From CAVRUF01 sp963716005 (GTDB lineage Bacteria; Actinomycetota; Thermoleophilia; Gaiellales; Gaiellaceae), in the NCBI GenBank assembly GCA_963716005.1, contig OY970285.1, forward strand, positions 558,001 to 622,000: DNA of 64,000 bases, written 5' to 3'. The position numbers were made by a program, and so were the translations under genes. Below are positions 41,783-50,256 of the stretch, piece after piece. The notes under the pieces were generated by a model. The model was given only the letters and a program-made list of their open reading frames with translations, did no database searches and was not told the origin of the DNA. Positions within the stretch are counted from its first letter, which is position 1; each line of letters opens with the position of its first letter.

Positions 41783-42712
41783 GTGAGCGCCCGGGTTGCG
41801 GCGCCGAGCGGCGTCGCGCTCGCCGTCTTCGTCGCGGTCGTCGTCAACGTCGGCTGGGGCTCGACCCCGGTCGTCACGCGGCTGGCTGTCGAGGACTTCG
41901 AGCCGCTCATGGTCGCCGTCCTTCGCACCGCGCTCGCCGGGCTCATCGCGCTGCCGATCCTGCTCGCGTCGCACCAGCCGCTTCCCGTCGCCCGTCGCGC
42001 CCGGAAGCTGCTCTTCGTCTCGGGCGTGACCGGATTCGTCGCGTTCCCGGTCCTCTTCACGCTCGGCCAGGCGCGGACGTCCGCGACGCACGCCGCGATC
42101 ATCCTCGCCGCGCTGCCCGTGTTCACCGGCGCGTACGCCGCAGTCGTCGAGCGCAAGCGCCCGTCGCGGCGCTGGATGCTCGGCTGCGGGATTGCCCTGG
42201 TCGGTGAGGCGGCGGTCGTGCTCCTGCGCTCGGGCGGTGGGGACGCGGAACCCACGCTGGGCGGTGACCTGCTGATTCTCGCGGCGGCCCTGATCGTCGC
42301 ACTCGGCTACGTCGCGGGCGCTCTGCTCGGCCAGGGCGGCTACCGCGCCGCGGCGACGACCTTCTGGGGCGTCGTGATCGGCGCCGTCCTCGTCACGCCG
42401 GTGGGGCTCGGCCTGGTCGCGGCGGACGGGGCTCCGGAAGCCGGCGCGCAGGCGTGGGCAGCCGTCATCTTCCTGGCCGTCTTCACGTCGATCGTCGGCT
42501 ACGTCGGCTGGTACTGGGCGCTCGCCCACGGCGGCATCCAGCGGATCGCGACGATCCAGTTCATCCAGCCGATCTCCGGGATTGCGCTCGCGGCGCTCGT
42601 GCTCGGCGAGCGGCTGACGCCCGCGTTGGGCGTGGCGGCGGCGGTCGTGCTCGCCGGCGTCTGGATCGCTACTCGAAAGCGAACCGCAGCAGATCCCGCG
42701 GGTCCCGCCTAG
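41783..42712 (+). CDS. EamA/DMT family transporter
   Basis: A 309-residue protein with ten predicted membrane helices in two EamA repeats: NVGWGSTPVVTRLAVEDFEPL and ATHAAIILAALPVFTGAYA in the first, TSIVGYVGWYWALAHGGIQR and FIQPISGIALAALVLGERLTP in the second. DMT exporters move amino acids, sugars or other metabolites; no substrate can be assigned. GTG 41783 lies 16 bases after the previous stop. Its last 44 bases overlap the convergent DUF354 gene. Confidence 0.85.
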   Translation: MSARVAAPSGVALAVFVAVVVNVGWGSTPVVTRLAVEDFEPLMVAVLRTALAGLIALPILLASHQPLPVARRARKLLFVSGVTGFVAFPVLFTLGQARTSATHAAIILAALPVFTGAYAAVVERKRPSRRWMLGCGIALVGEAAVVLLRSGGGDAEPTLGGDLLILAAALIVALGYVAGALLGQGGYRAAATTFWGVVIGAVLVTPVGLGLVAADGAPEAGAQAWAAVIFLAVFTSIVGYVGWYWALAHGGIQRIATIQFIQPISGIALAALVLGERLTPALGVAAAVVLAGVWIATRKRTAADPAGPA

Positions 42713-43676
42713 TTCGATCGCGCCAGGCGTTCTCGGGCTTCTTGGCGATCTCGAGCTGGTCGGGATCCGTGAGGAAGCGCAACCGCCCCTCGGCGGCGAG
42801 CCGCTCGTCCACCGCGCCGAGGCGGCCCTCGAAGACCGACCAGACGGGCGTCCCCAGCACGGCCGCCTCGCGGTTCATCGTCCCGCCGGCGGAGACGAGC
42901 AGGTCGGCGTAGGCGACGAGCGTGCGCCCGTCGACGGCGTGATCCGGCACGACGACCCGTGGGAGCCCGAGCGCGCGCGTCGCCTCGCGCTGTTCTCCGG
43001 TGCGGGCGAGCACGACCGTCTGCGTCCGCTCGTCGGCGGCGAGCCGCTCGAGCACACGGGGGAGGAGGGAGCTCTCTGCGCCGCCGAGGTAGGTCGCGTA
43101 GGACGGCGCCGTTCGGATCACCGCGAGGATCGAGTCCGGTGCGACGCCGAGCCCTTCGAGCACAGCCGGATCGGGCTCGAAATCGGAGAGGTAGTACTCC
43201 TCCTTCAGCCCGGGGTAACGGACGAGCTTGGGCGGCTTCACCCCGTAGCGCGCGAGCCGCTCGGCCGGGATCGCATCGGGGACGAGCACGCGGTTCGCGA
43301 GCCGGCAGTTCAGGTGGTGCTGGGCGACCGCCCACTCGTAGTCGAACATCGTCGCGTTGGGAATGCGCAGAAGGCGGGCGGCCGGCGGGAGGTCGACCGA
43401 ACCGTGGGCGAGCGCGCGGTCGAAGCGACGGTCGCGCGCAAACGCGACCATCTGCGGAACGCGCGCCCCGGCCGCGAGCGCCTTCCCGGCGCGGTTCGAT
43501 CCGCCGTGCCGCCCGATCACGCGGAACGGATGCCCCCAGTCCTCGAGCAGCTCGACGGTGTGCGACAGGGGTCGCGCCGTGAGCTCGACGTCGTGCCCGT
43601 CCTCCTCGAGCGCCTCGACGAGCGGACGCAGGACGAGGACGTGGGCGGTGTTCGTGAAGTCGACCCAGACGCGCAT
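42669..43676 (-). CDS. DUF354 family (glycosyltransferase-like) protein
   Basis: A 335-residue DUF354 protein with a GT-B-like layout: MRVWVDFTNTAHVLVLRPLVEAL at the N-terminus, PLSHTVELLEDWG, NATMFDYEWAVAQHHL, VPDAIPAERLARYGV and, in the second domain, YADLLVSAGGTMNREAAVLGTPVWS, which resembles the UDP-sugar-binding region of GT-B enzymes. DUF354 genes often occur in surface polysaccharide loci. ATG 43676 lies 6 bases after TACGAT (43688-43683, minus strand), a leaderless-type start; element B is about 30 bases further upstream. Confidence 0.82.
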   Translation of the reverse strand: MRVWVDFTNTAHVLVLRPLVEALEEDGHDVELTARPLSHTVELLEDWGHPFRVIGRHGGSNRAGKALAAGARVPQMVAFARDRRFDRALAHGSVDLPPAARLLRIPNATMFDYEWAVAQHHLNCRLANRVLVPDAIPAERLARYGVKPPKLVRYPGLKEEYYLSDFEPDPAVLEGLGVAPDSILAVIRTAPSYATYLGGAESSLLPRVLERLAADERTQTVVLARTGEQREATRALGLPRVVVPDHAVDGRTLVAYADLLVSAGGTMNREAAVLGTPVWSVFEGRLGAVDERLAAEGRLRFLTDPDQLEIAKKPENAWRDRTRRDPRDLLRFAFE

Positions 43677-43711
43677 CAGCCGATCGTACGGGGGCGAGCC
43701 TGTGAACGAGC

Positions 43712-43767
43712 CGGCACGCTTTCGGCGCGCTTCCGTGACAGACACGTGCGCACCTGCTCGATATCCT
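43712..43767 (+). promoter_or_regulatory. Dispersed promoter-like element, copy B
   Basis: CGGCAC (43712-43717), CGTGACAGACACG, and TATCCT (43762-43767) exactly 19 bases after CAC at 43743. A 17-base spacer gives CAGACA as -35. Nearly the same as copy A over 43 bases, including the 11-base longer left spacing. It points rightward into the conserved block at 43777 and on toward the ATP synthase genes. Confidence 0.5.
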
Positions 43768-43776
43768 GACCGGTGA

Positions 43777-43820
43777 GGGGTGCCCGAAGGGGGGTCCCCG
43801 GGGAGGTTCTCGCGCGAGGC
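43777..43820 (+). repeat. Conserved block downstream of element B (candidate small RNA 5' end)
   Basis: Starts GGGGTGC nine bases after the -10 box and contains GGGGGGTCCCCGGGGAGG and TTCTCGCGCGAGGC. It matches the block at 13880-13839 on the minus strand. GGGGTCCCC is self-complementary, so stable structure is likely. It lies 110 bases before the first ATP synthase gene and could also belong to that operon's leader. Confidence 0.5.
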
Positions 43821-43930
43821 CCGCGGCCGGACCGCACAAACTTCGGCTTACCGGGCGTGATCGCCTCTAACCACGCCGTTTGTGCGTGTCACGAAGTTGT
43901 GGCTCGCTGATAAGCTCGCGCCGGCCTGGA

Positions 43931-44140
43931 ATGATCACTGCCGCTATCGCTGAACGCCAGACTCTCGACCCTCTCAACGCCGGCGGCTTGCTGCTCGGTG
44001 TCCTCGTCGTGTGCGTCGCGCTCGGCACGCTCGTCGGCTGGGCGGCCGGGTCGGTGGGAATCGGGTTCGCGATCGGCGCCGTGATCGGCATCCCCGTCGC
44101 GATCTTCGCGGTCTACCGCACCTACCGGGAGTCGTTCTAG
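43931..44140 (+). CDS. AtpZ/AtpI-like small membrane protein
   Basis: A 69-residue protein with two hydrophobic helices (LLLGVLVVCVALGTLVGWAAG and IGFAIGAVIGIPVAIFAVY) and a charged tail YRTYRESF. Size, topology and position at the head of the atp genes match the AtpZ/Fo-associated family, which assists assembly or magnesium transport for the ATP synthase. TAAGCT (43911-43916) is a likely -10, and GGA lies just before ATG 43931. The next gene starts on the last base of its stop codon. Confidence 0.7.
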   Translation: MITAAIAERQTLDPLNAGGLLLGVLVVCVALGTLVGWAAGSVGIGFAIGAVIGIPVAIFAVYRTYRESF

Positions 44141-44526
44141 TGGGCGAGGTCTTGACGCCGCGGCCGATGCCCGAGCGCCGGCTGCCGGTCATCGCGGCCG
44201 GTCTCGTCGTCGCGCTCGCGCTGCCGGTCTTCCTGATCGCCGGCTGGCCCGTGCGCGGGTGGGCGCTCGGCGCCGTGCTCTGGATCGGGAGCCAGCTCCT
44301 CGGGATCGTCTTCGCCCGCGCCGGGATCGGCGACCCGAACCTGCGCGGCTCCGGCCTCGTCGCCTTCGGGATGATGGGCCGCGGCACGCTCGTCGTGGTC
44401 GTCGCGCTCATCGTCGCCGTCTCGAACCCCGAGGTCGCGCTCGCAGGCGCGCTCGTCTACGCGGCCGGCTACACGACCGAGCTCGCGCTGAGCCTCACCA
44501 ACTACTTCGGCGGGGAGCCGCGATGA
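44140..44526 (+). CDS. AtpI-like membrane protein
   Basis: A 128-residue protein with four hydrophobic segments (VIAAGLVVALALPVFLIAGW, ALGAVLWIGSQLLGIVF, GTLVVVVALIVAV, VALAGALVYAAGYTTEL). Position directly before atpB and topology fit ATP synthase protein I, whose sequence is poorly conserved. GTG 44140 and the four-base overlap with atpB imply coupling. Confidence 0.6.
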   Translation: MGEVLTPRPMPERRLPVIAAGLVVALALPVFLIAGWPVRGWALGAVLWIGSQLLGIVFARAGIGDPNLRGSGLVAFGMMGRGTLVVVVALIVAVSNPEVALAGALVYAAGYTTELALSLTNYFGGEPR

Positions 44527-45353
44527 ACTCGTTCCTGCTCGCCGCCTCCGGCGAGTTCGACCCGGCCGATGAGTTCGCGCTCCATCCGTGGATCTCGATC
44601 GAGATCGGCCCGATCGACCTCTCCGTGAACAAGGCGGTCGCCTACATCTGGCTCGGCGGCCTCGTCACGATCCTGCTCGGGATCTGGGTCATGCGCTTCG
44701 GCCGCTCGCTCCGCCCCGGCCGCCGCCAAACCGTCGGCGAGGGGATCTACGACGCGCTCCAGGGCCAGATCGCCGAGGGCAACCTGCCCAAGAAAGCCGC
44801 CTCGATGTGGTTCCCCTACTGCGCCTCGCTCTTCCTCTTCATCTGGGTGCTGAACATGATCGGCTTCATCCCGCTGCCGCTCTCGGACGAGAAGTTCACC
44901 CTGGCCGGGCTGGAATTGCCGACCTTCGGGATCTACGCGGCCACGGCCAACCTCGGCGTCACGCTTGCCCTCGCCCTCGTCACCTTCTTCGCGACCCACT
45001 TCGAGGGCATCCGCTACAACGGCGCGCCCAAGTACTTCAAGAGCTGGATCCCGGCCGGAGTGCCCAAGGCGATCCTCCCGCTCGTGGTCTTCCTCGAGGT
45101 GGTCGGCCAGCTCATGCGCCTCATCTCGCTATCCGTGCGACTCTTCGCCAACATGCTCGCCGGCCACATGCTGCTCCTCGTCATGCTCGGCCTGATCTTC
45201 ATCTTCTCGAGCATCGCGCTCGCGGCGCTCGCCGTCCCGGTCGCGACCGCCGTCTACCTCTTCGAGGTCGGGATCGTCGTCACGATCCAGGCGTTCGTCT
45301 TCGCCCTTCTCTCCGCCATCTACATCGGCGGAGCAATCGAACCCGAGCACTAG
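44523..45353 (+). CDS. atpB: ATP synthase Fo subunit a
   Basis: Proton-channel subunit, 276 residues, about five to six membrane helices. The essential arginine is in LSVRLFANMLAGH, preceded by VVFLEVVGQLMRLIS; the C-terminal helix has VGIVVTIQAFVFALLSAIYI. LYFIWVLNMIGFIPLP-like loop (LFIWVLNMIGFIPLP) is also typical. ATG 44523 overlaps the AtpI-like gene. Confidence 0.96.
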   Translation: MNSFLLAASGEFDPADEFALHPWISIEIGPIDLSVNKAVAYIWLGGLVTILLGIWVMRFGRSLRPGRRQTVGEGIYDALQGQIAEGNLPKKAASMWFPYCASLFLFIWVLNMIGFIPLPLSDEKFTLAGLELPTFGIYAATANLGVTLALALVTFFATHFEGIRYNGAPKYFKSWIPAGVPKAILPLVVFLEVVGQLMRLISLSVRLFANMLAGHMLLLVMLGLIFIFSSIALAALAVPVATAVYLFEVGIVVTIQAFVFALLSAIYIGGAIEPEH

Positions 45354-45370
45354 CTCACGAAAGGAGAGAC

Positions 45371-45631
45371 GTGTTTCTTCCCATTGCAGAGACCACGGGC
45401 GATGTCGCCGACCTCGGCAAGGCGATCGCCCTCGGCGTCGGCATGGGCCTCGGCGCCCTCGGAGCCGGCATCGGCATCGGCAACATCTTCGGATCGATGA
45501 TCCAGGCCGTCGCCCGCCAGCCCGAGCTTCGCGGCGAGCTGACCGGCATCCAGTGGCTGGGCTTCGCCCTCACCGAGGCCGTCGTCTTCTACGCCCTCCT
45601 CGGCGGCCTGCTGGCCTTCGTCCTGGTCTAG
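45371..45631 (+). CDS. atpE: ATP synthase Fo subunit c
   Basis: The c-ring proteolipid, 86 residues in two helices: GLGALGAGIGIGNIFGSM with the glycine-rich packing motif, the RQPELRGEL polar loop, and the proton-carrying glutamate in GFALTEAVVFYALL. The GIGxGN pattern and lack of a sodium-ligand Gln-Glu pair suggest proton coupling. GTG 45371 is set by AAGGAGAG just upstream, one of the few clear Shine-Dalgarno sites here, in line with the high translation that c subunits need. Confidence 0.96.
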   Translation: MFLPIAETTGDVADLGKAIALGVGMGLGALGAGIGIGNIFGSMIQAVARQPELRGELTGIQWLGFALTEAVVFYALLGGLLAFVLV

Positions 45632-45634
45632 CCG

Positions 45635-46195
45635 ATGCTGTACGCGGTCCTACTCGCCCAGGCCGAAGAGGTGTCCGACAGCGGTAACTCGCTGATCAAG
45701 GTCGTCCCGGGCCTCATGATCTGGACGATCGTCACGTTCCTGATCGTGCTGTTCGTCCTGCGCCGGTACGCGTTCGGGCCGATCCAGAAGATCATCGACC
45801 AGCGCCGCGACACGATCCGCCAGGCGCTCGACGAGGCCGACAAGGCGCGCGACGAGGCCCGGCAGCTCCGCGAGCAGGTCCAGAAGGATCGCGAGGCCGC
45901 GGGCGCCGAGCGCACCCAGCTCCTCGACGAGACGCGCAAGCAGGCGGCCGACCAGGCTCGCCGTGCGAAGGAAGAGGCCGACGAGGATCTCCAGCGCCGG
46001 CTCGAGGAAAACCAGAAGGCGATCGAGGCGGAGAACCGCCGCTTCCGCGAGGACATCCGCCGCGACGTGGTCGAGCTGACGCTCATGGCGGCCGAGAAGG
46101 TCACGCGCAAGTCGCTCGACGAGAAGGACCAGAAGCGCCTGATCGACGAGACGATCGACGAGCTCGACGTGAAGCAGATCGCCTCGGACAACTGA
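45635..46195 (+). CDS. atpF: ATP synthase Fo subunit b
   Basis: Peripheral stalk subunit, 186 residues: one N-terminal membrane helix (GLMIWTIVTFLIVLFVLRRYAF), then a long charged coiled coil (QRRDTIRQALDEADKARDEA onward) and a C-terminal part that contacts delta. ATG 45635 is 3 bases after the atpE stop; its final base pair overlaps the atpH ATG. Confidence 0.95.
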   Translation: MLYAVLLAQAEEVSDSGNSLIKVVPGLMIWTIVTFLIVLFVLRRYAFGPIQKIIDQRRDTIRQALDEADKARDEARQLREQVQKDREAAGAERTQLLDETRKQAADQARRAKEEADEDLQRRLEENQKAIEAENRRFREDIRRDVVELTLMAAEKVTRKSLDEKDQKRLIDETIDELDVKQIASDN

Positions 46196-46728
46196 TGGGC
46201 GTCGCGCACCGCATCTACGCAGAGGCGCTGCTCGAGGCGGCCAAGGAGGCGAAGGCGCTCGACCGCGTGCGGGACGAGTTCTCGACGTTCGTCGGCGCGA
46301 TCGAGTCCTCCGAGGACCTGTCCGCGCTCCTGCGCAACCCACAGATCGAGCCGGCGTCGAAGCGCGAGGCGCTCGGCGACGTGCTCACGGGCGCGACCGA
46401 GACGTTCCGCAACTTCGTCATGCTCGTGGCGGAGAAGGGGAGAAGCGGCGAGCTCGACGAGATCTACGACGAGTGGGAGCGTCTGCTCGCCGCCGAGGAG
46501 CGCGTGATCGCGCTCGAGCTGACGACCGCGGTCGAGCTCTCCGACAAGGAGGCCGAGGCGATCGTCAAGCAGATCGAGGACGCCACCGGCCGCACCGTCG
46601 AGGCGACACGCTCCGTCGATCCAGACCTGATCGGCGGCCTCGTCGTCCAGGCCGGATCGCTCCGTCTCGACGGCTCCGTGCGCGGACGGCTGAACAGCCT
46701 CCGCGAAGAGCTCCTCGCCGCTAGCTAG
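46195..46728 (+). CDS. atpH: ATP synthase F1 subunit delta
   Basis: Connects the b stalk to the top of F1. 177 residues: N-terminal helical bundle AHRIYAEALLEAAKEAKALD and SALLRNPQIEPASKREAL, then FVMLVAEKGRSGELDEI and the C-terminal VDPDLIGGLVVQAGSLRLDGSV motif. In most bacteria atpA follows directly; here the next gene is on the other strand and the two stops overlap by 8 bases. Confidence 0.95.
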   Translation: MGVAHRIYAEALLEAAKEAKALDRVRDEFSTFVGAIESSEDLSALLRNPQIEPASKREALGDVLTGATETFRNFVMLVAEKGRSGELDEIYDEWERLLAAEERVIALELTTAVELSDKEAEAIVKQIEDATGRTVEATRSVDPDLIGGLVVQAGSLRLDGSVRGRLNSLREELLAAS

Positions 46729-48823
46729 TCAGCGAGGTCTCGAGCGACGCGAGCGCCGGGGCCGAGGCATCGCCGCTGACCTCGAAAACCTGGACGTCGT
46801 TCGAGCCGGGCGCGAACGCGTCCGCCGGGACGAGGAACGACACGCGCACCGGTCCGCCGTGCTCATACGAGTGCGCGACCGCGGCGACCGTCCCGTTCAC
46901 GGTGAGGATGAGATCGGAGCCCGCGGGAACGTCCGCCAGCGTCGCCTCGATCGGCGACGGCACGAAGCGGCTTCCTTCCGGGAAGTCCTGGATCAGCTTG
47001 CTGCCGACCTCGTCGATCGTGGCCACGCCGACCTTGCCCTCGCTCCCCACGAGCTCGGACACGTTCGTCCCGAGCAGCTCCTCGTAGGGCCCGACCCCGA
47101 AGAACGCGTTGTCGAACGGGCCCGTCCCGAAGAGGTCGACCTGCGTCGCGAGCGCGGCGTCGCGCTGGGCGAGCGCGTCGTCGTACGGCATCGTCTCTCT
47201 GGTGACGCGCACGGTGTCGTTCTCCTCGAAGTCGTCGCCGAGCGCCGAGCGGCCCTGGATCCGCCACGGAATCGTGATCCCCATCCCGTCGGCGACCGTG
47301 GGAAGGATGTCCGCGATCGTCAGGTGCTCCGTGACGACCTTGCCCTCGCTGTCTCCGGGGAACTTGATGAAGAGCGGCGTGAATGCGACCTCGCTGAGGT
47401 TCGTCGGAGTCGGCTTACGGCGGTTGTCGCCGCCGTGGAAGCTGATCCCGTGGTCGGAGGTGACGACCACGAGCGCCTTCTCCCAGAGCCCGGTTTTCTC
47501 GAGCTTGTCGAGGAACTTGCCCAGGAGCTTGTCCGTGTAGGCGAGCTGCAAGAGGTGCCGCTGATGCGCCTGGTTCGCGAGCCCGTCGTCCCACCAGAGC
47601 TCGCCGTCGCGGCCCGGAGCCCTCGCCTCGGCGACCGCGCTTGCGCGCCCGTCGGGGAAGTAGAGCCACGGGCCGTGGGGGAGGAGCACGTGGAGGAAGT
47701 CGAGCGCGGGCTTGCCTTCGACGGGCGGCTTCAGTGAGTTGATGAACGTGTTGAAGTCGCGCACGCGGCCCACGTAGAACGTCTTCCGGTCGATGGACGG
47801 CTTGTCGACCGTGACGCCGGACAGGCTGTCGCCCGAGTCCCCGCCGGCCGCCGCGTTGCCGAACTCGCCCCAGGACTCGTCGATCGCCGGCAGGCGATCC
47901 TCGAGCGCGGGCGGCGAGAGCAGGTGCAGGTAGACGATGCGCGCGTCCGAGTAGAGGCCGGAGAGCCGCTCGGTCGCGGCTTCGGTCTCGCGGGCGCAGA
48001 GCTGCGGAGGGCAGAGCCGCGTCTGCGACTCCGTGACGTTCATGCGGTAGTCCCTGCCGAGCAGCGTGAACAGGTTCCGCGGGAAGTTCTGGAAGAGCGG
48101 GAGCTTCCGCTTGCCGGGGGCCTTCCCGGTCAGCATCGACGGCACCGCGACGGTGGTCGAGGCCGAGTACGTCGTCGTGTTCTTGAACCAGGTGGAGTGC
48201 TCGGCGAGACGGGCGAAGTTCGGGTAGCGCTCGGCGTCGATCTCCCCGTTTTCGTCCATGAGCGAGATGACCGGGAACTCGTCGAAGAGCAGCCAGACGA
48301 CCGGTGTGCCGGCGTTCACGTTCGCGAGCCGCACCTCCGTCTCGTCCGGGAAAACGAGGTCCGTCACCGACGAGTTGAAGAGGAAGACGCAGAGGAAGAC
48401 GACGGGCGCGGCCGCGAGGACGGTCATGAACGTCCCGGCGAGCTTGGTGCGCGCGACCGCGAACGCGACGAGCGCGCCGAGGACGATCGCCCCGCCGATC
48501 ATGACGACGGTTCCGTCGAGGCCGAGCCGCTTCAGCGCCTGGGCCGCGAACACGGCGACGAGTCCGCCGAGGAAGACGTAGTGGACGACGAGCGCGGCCC
48601 GCTTGCTCGCGAGGCCGACGAGCAGCTCGATCCCGAACAGGACGGTCGCGGGGACGAACACGACGACGAGCGCGAAGACGACGATGTCGCCGGGCGGCGA
48701 GCCGCGCACGGCGAAGAACTCCGCGTTCTTGCCCAGGATGTCGAAGAGCGGCTGCGCGAGCGCGAACCCGGAGGCCGCGAGCAGGTGCAGCCACCGGATG
48801 GCCGGCTCTTTGACGCGGTCCAC
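46721..48823 (-). CDS. Sulfatase-fold (alkaline phosphatase superfamily) membrane protein
   Basis: A 700-residue protein: four to five N-terminal membrane helices (residues about 10-155) and a large extracytoplasmic sulfatase-like domain. Metal/nucleophile features: VVWLLFDEFPVISLMDENG at the domain start, TTTYSASTTVAVPSMLTGK carrying the probable Thr/Ser nucleophile, LHVLLPHGPWLYFPDG, and the VVTSDHGISFHGG metal site. Such proteins include lipoteichoic-acid synthases and phosphoglycerol or phosphoethanolamine transferases that modify envelope glycans. The C-terminal 100 residues look like a beta-sandwich. It is the last gene of a minus-strand operon placed between atpH and atpA; GTG 48823 overlaps the methyltransferase stop by one base. 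Confidence 0.82.
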   Translation of the reverse strand: MDRVKEPAIRWLHLLAASGFALAQPLFDILGKNAEFFAVRGSPPGDIVVFALVVVFVPATVLFGIELLVGLASKRAALVVHYVFLGGLVAVFAAQALKRLGLDGTVVMIGGAIVLGALVAFAVARTKLAGTFMTVLAAAPVVFLCVFLFNSSVTDLVFPDETEVRLANVNAGTPVVWLLFDEFPVISLMDENGEIDAERYPNFARLAEHSTWFKNTTTYSASTTVAVPSMLTGKAPGKRKLPLFQNFPRNLFTLLGRDYRMNVTESQTRLCPPQLCARETEAATERLSGLYSDARIVYLHLLSPPALEDRLPAIDESWGEFGNAAAGGDSGDSLSGVTVDKPSIDRKTFYVGRVRDFNTFINSLKPPVEGKPALDFLHVLLPHGPWLYFPDGRASAVAEARAPGRDGELWWDDGLANQAHQRHLLQLAYTDKLLGKFLDKLEKTGLWEKALVVVTSDHGISFHGGDNRRKPTPTNLSEVAFTPLFIKFPGDSEGKVVTEHLTIADILPTVADGMGITIPWRIQGRSALGDDFEENDTVRVTRETMPYDDALAQRDAALATQVDLFGTGPFDNAFFGVGPYEELLGTNVSELVGSEGKVGVATIDEVGSKLIQDFPEGSRFVPSPIEATLADVPAGSDLILTVNGTVAAVAHSYEHGGPVRVSFLVPADAFAPGSNDVQVFEVSGDASAPALASLETSLTS

Positions 48824-50256
48824 TAGTTCGGGACGGCGTGGTACATGACGCGGGTCCCGCCGGCGAGATCCTCGGAGCGCTCGATCCGGAACCGCGCCGC
48901 CAGCTCGCGCTCGAACGGCTCGCGGTCATAGTCCGGGTGCGCTCCGTCCTTCTTGCGGGCCAGCAGCGCGGCCACGCGGGGGTCGTCGCGCGTCGGGAAC
49001 TCGATCACGAGCGCGCAGCCGAGCCCCTGGAGCCACCCGAGGAACTCCGCGACGGGCACGTTCCCCGAGATGACGACGTGGTGGATGACCGCCAGGCACA
49101 GGACGAGCTCGGGCTTGCCGCGCTCCTCGAGCGGACGGCGCTCGCGGCCGCCCCAGCCCAGCGCGGGCGACGGGTCGGTGAGGTCGCCGACGAGCGGCAG
49201 GATCGTGGTCGTGCCGTCGTCCTTGAGCGAGCGGTAGAGCCCGTCCACGACGGCGGCGTCGCCGTCGACCGCGATCACGTAGTCGGAGTTCTCGGCCGCG
49301 ATCCGCGCGTGGTTGCCGCGGTTGCAGCCGATGTCCCAGGCGAGCTTCCACCGGCGGCTGTGGACGACCTCACGGACGAACGCCTCCTTGCGGGTCGCGT
49401 CCTCGTCCGTGTACGAGGTCGTGAAGCCGTACTGGTTCCACTCGGTCTTGCCGGGCTCCCATTCGAGCCGGCGGACGAGCTTGGCGCAGCCGCGCACGTT
49501 GGCGACGATCAGCTCCTTCTTGAAGCCGGCCTTGCGGAGCTCCTGCTTCACGTCGCGCGAGGTCTCGGCGTTCTTGCGCTCGAGCCGCGCGTGCAGCGCG
49601 ACGTGCGTCGGGACGCCGCGGCGGAAGAGATCGCGGAACGACATGAGCGCGCGGGCCTCGGTCGGCGGGATCCCCGCCAGGCGTCCGCGCAGCCAGGGCT
49701 GGAACGCGATCCCCTTGTAGGCCTGGAGCATCAGGGGATAGAGGAAGAGCATGCAGAACTGCCGGTAGCCCGACCACGGGCTCCCCGGCTCGAGGCGCTC
49801 GAAGGAGCCCACGTCGATGAAGACCGGCTGCGACCCGTTCCACTGGACGTTGTACGGCGTCGAGTCCTTGAGGGTCAGGTCCTCGGCGAGCGCGCGCTCG
49901 AGCAGGTCGAGCTGGAGGAGCGCCGCGTCCTTCAGCATCGAGAACGGCCACTCGTACGGGTACGAGACGAACGGGATGCGCTCGTGCTCGAGCACGGCGG
50001 CGGCGTCGTGGACGTCGGCCGGCGTGGCTGCGTCGTCGACCTCCTTCGTCGCGACGAGCTTGCCTTCGGCGCTCGCGGCCTTGAAGACGGCGGAGCCGGC
50101 GAGGGCCTGCCAGTCGGCTAGGCCGTCGGCCGAGAGCGCCCGCAGGACGCGGCCGTTTTCGTAGAAGACCCGGCTGTCCCAGTCACGGAACGAGCCGGGG
50201 TCGAGCATCGGCGCCGCAGCGCCGGCGGCCGGCTCAGACGTTTCCGGTGTGCTCAC
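48823..50256 (-). CDS. Class I SAM-dependent methyltransferase with N-terminal extension
   Basis: A 477-residue protein. The C-terminal half contains LAWDIGCNRGNHARIAAENSDYVIAVDGD, the SAM-binding loop (GxNxG variant of GxGxG) with the acidic residue at the end of the next strand, and LVLCLAVIHHVVISGNVPV. The N-terminal 250 residues include PFVSYPYEWPFSMLKDAALLQLDLLERAL and TPYNVQWNGSQPVFIDVGSFERL, which resembles kinase-like or nodulation-type methyltransferase companions but is not assigned. GTG 50256 overlaps the small upstream gene by 23 bases. The operon context suggests glycan modification. Confidence 0.8.
   Translation of the reverse strand: MSTPETSEPAAGAAAPMLDPGSFRDWDSRVFYENGRVLRALSADGLADWQALAGSAVFKAASAEGKLVATKEVDDAATPADVHDAAAVLEHERIPFVSYPYEWPFSMLKDAALLQLDLLERALAEDLTLKDSTPYNVQWNGSQPVFIDVGSFERLEPGSPWSGYRQFCMLFLYPLMLQAYKGIAFQPWLRGRLAGIPPTEARALMSFRDLFRRGVPTHVALHARLERKNAETSRDVKQELRKAGFKKELIVANVRGCAKLVRRLEWEPGKTEWNQYGFTTSYTDEDATRKEAFVREVVHSRRWKLAWDIGCNRGNHARIAAENSDYVIAVDGDAAVVDGLYRSLKDDGTTTILPLVGDLTDPSPALGWGGRERRPLEERGKPELVLCLAVIHHVVISGNVPVAEFLGWLQGLGCALVIEFPTRDDPRVAALLARKKDGAHPDYDREPFERELAARFRIERSEDLAGGTRVMYHAVPN

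Noticed and set aside
43773..43910. A 45-codon frame starting GTG five bases after the -10 box of element B
   Set aside because: The similar block at 13880-13839 contains stops and indels in the matching frame, so the conservation is not coding.
43768..43930. 6S RNA or another known RNA family
   Set aside because: The sequence does not show a 6S-like central bubble or any other family signature that I can recognise by eye; only its repetition is supported.
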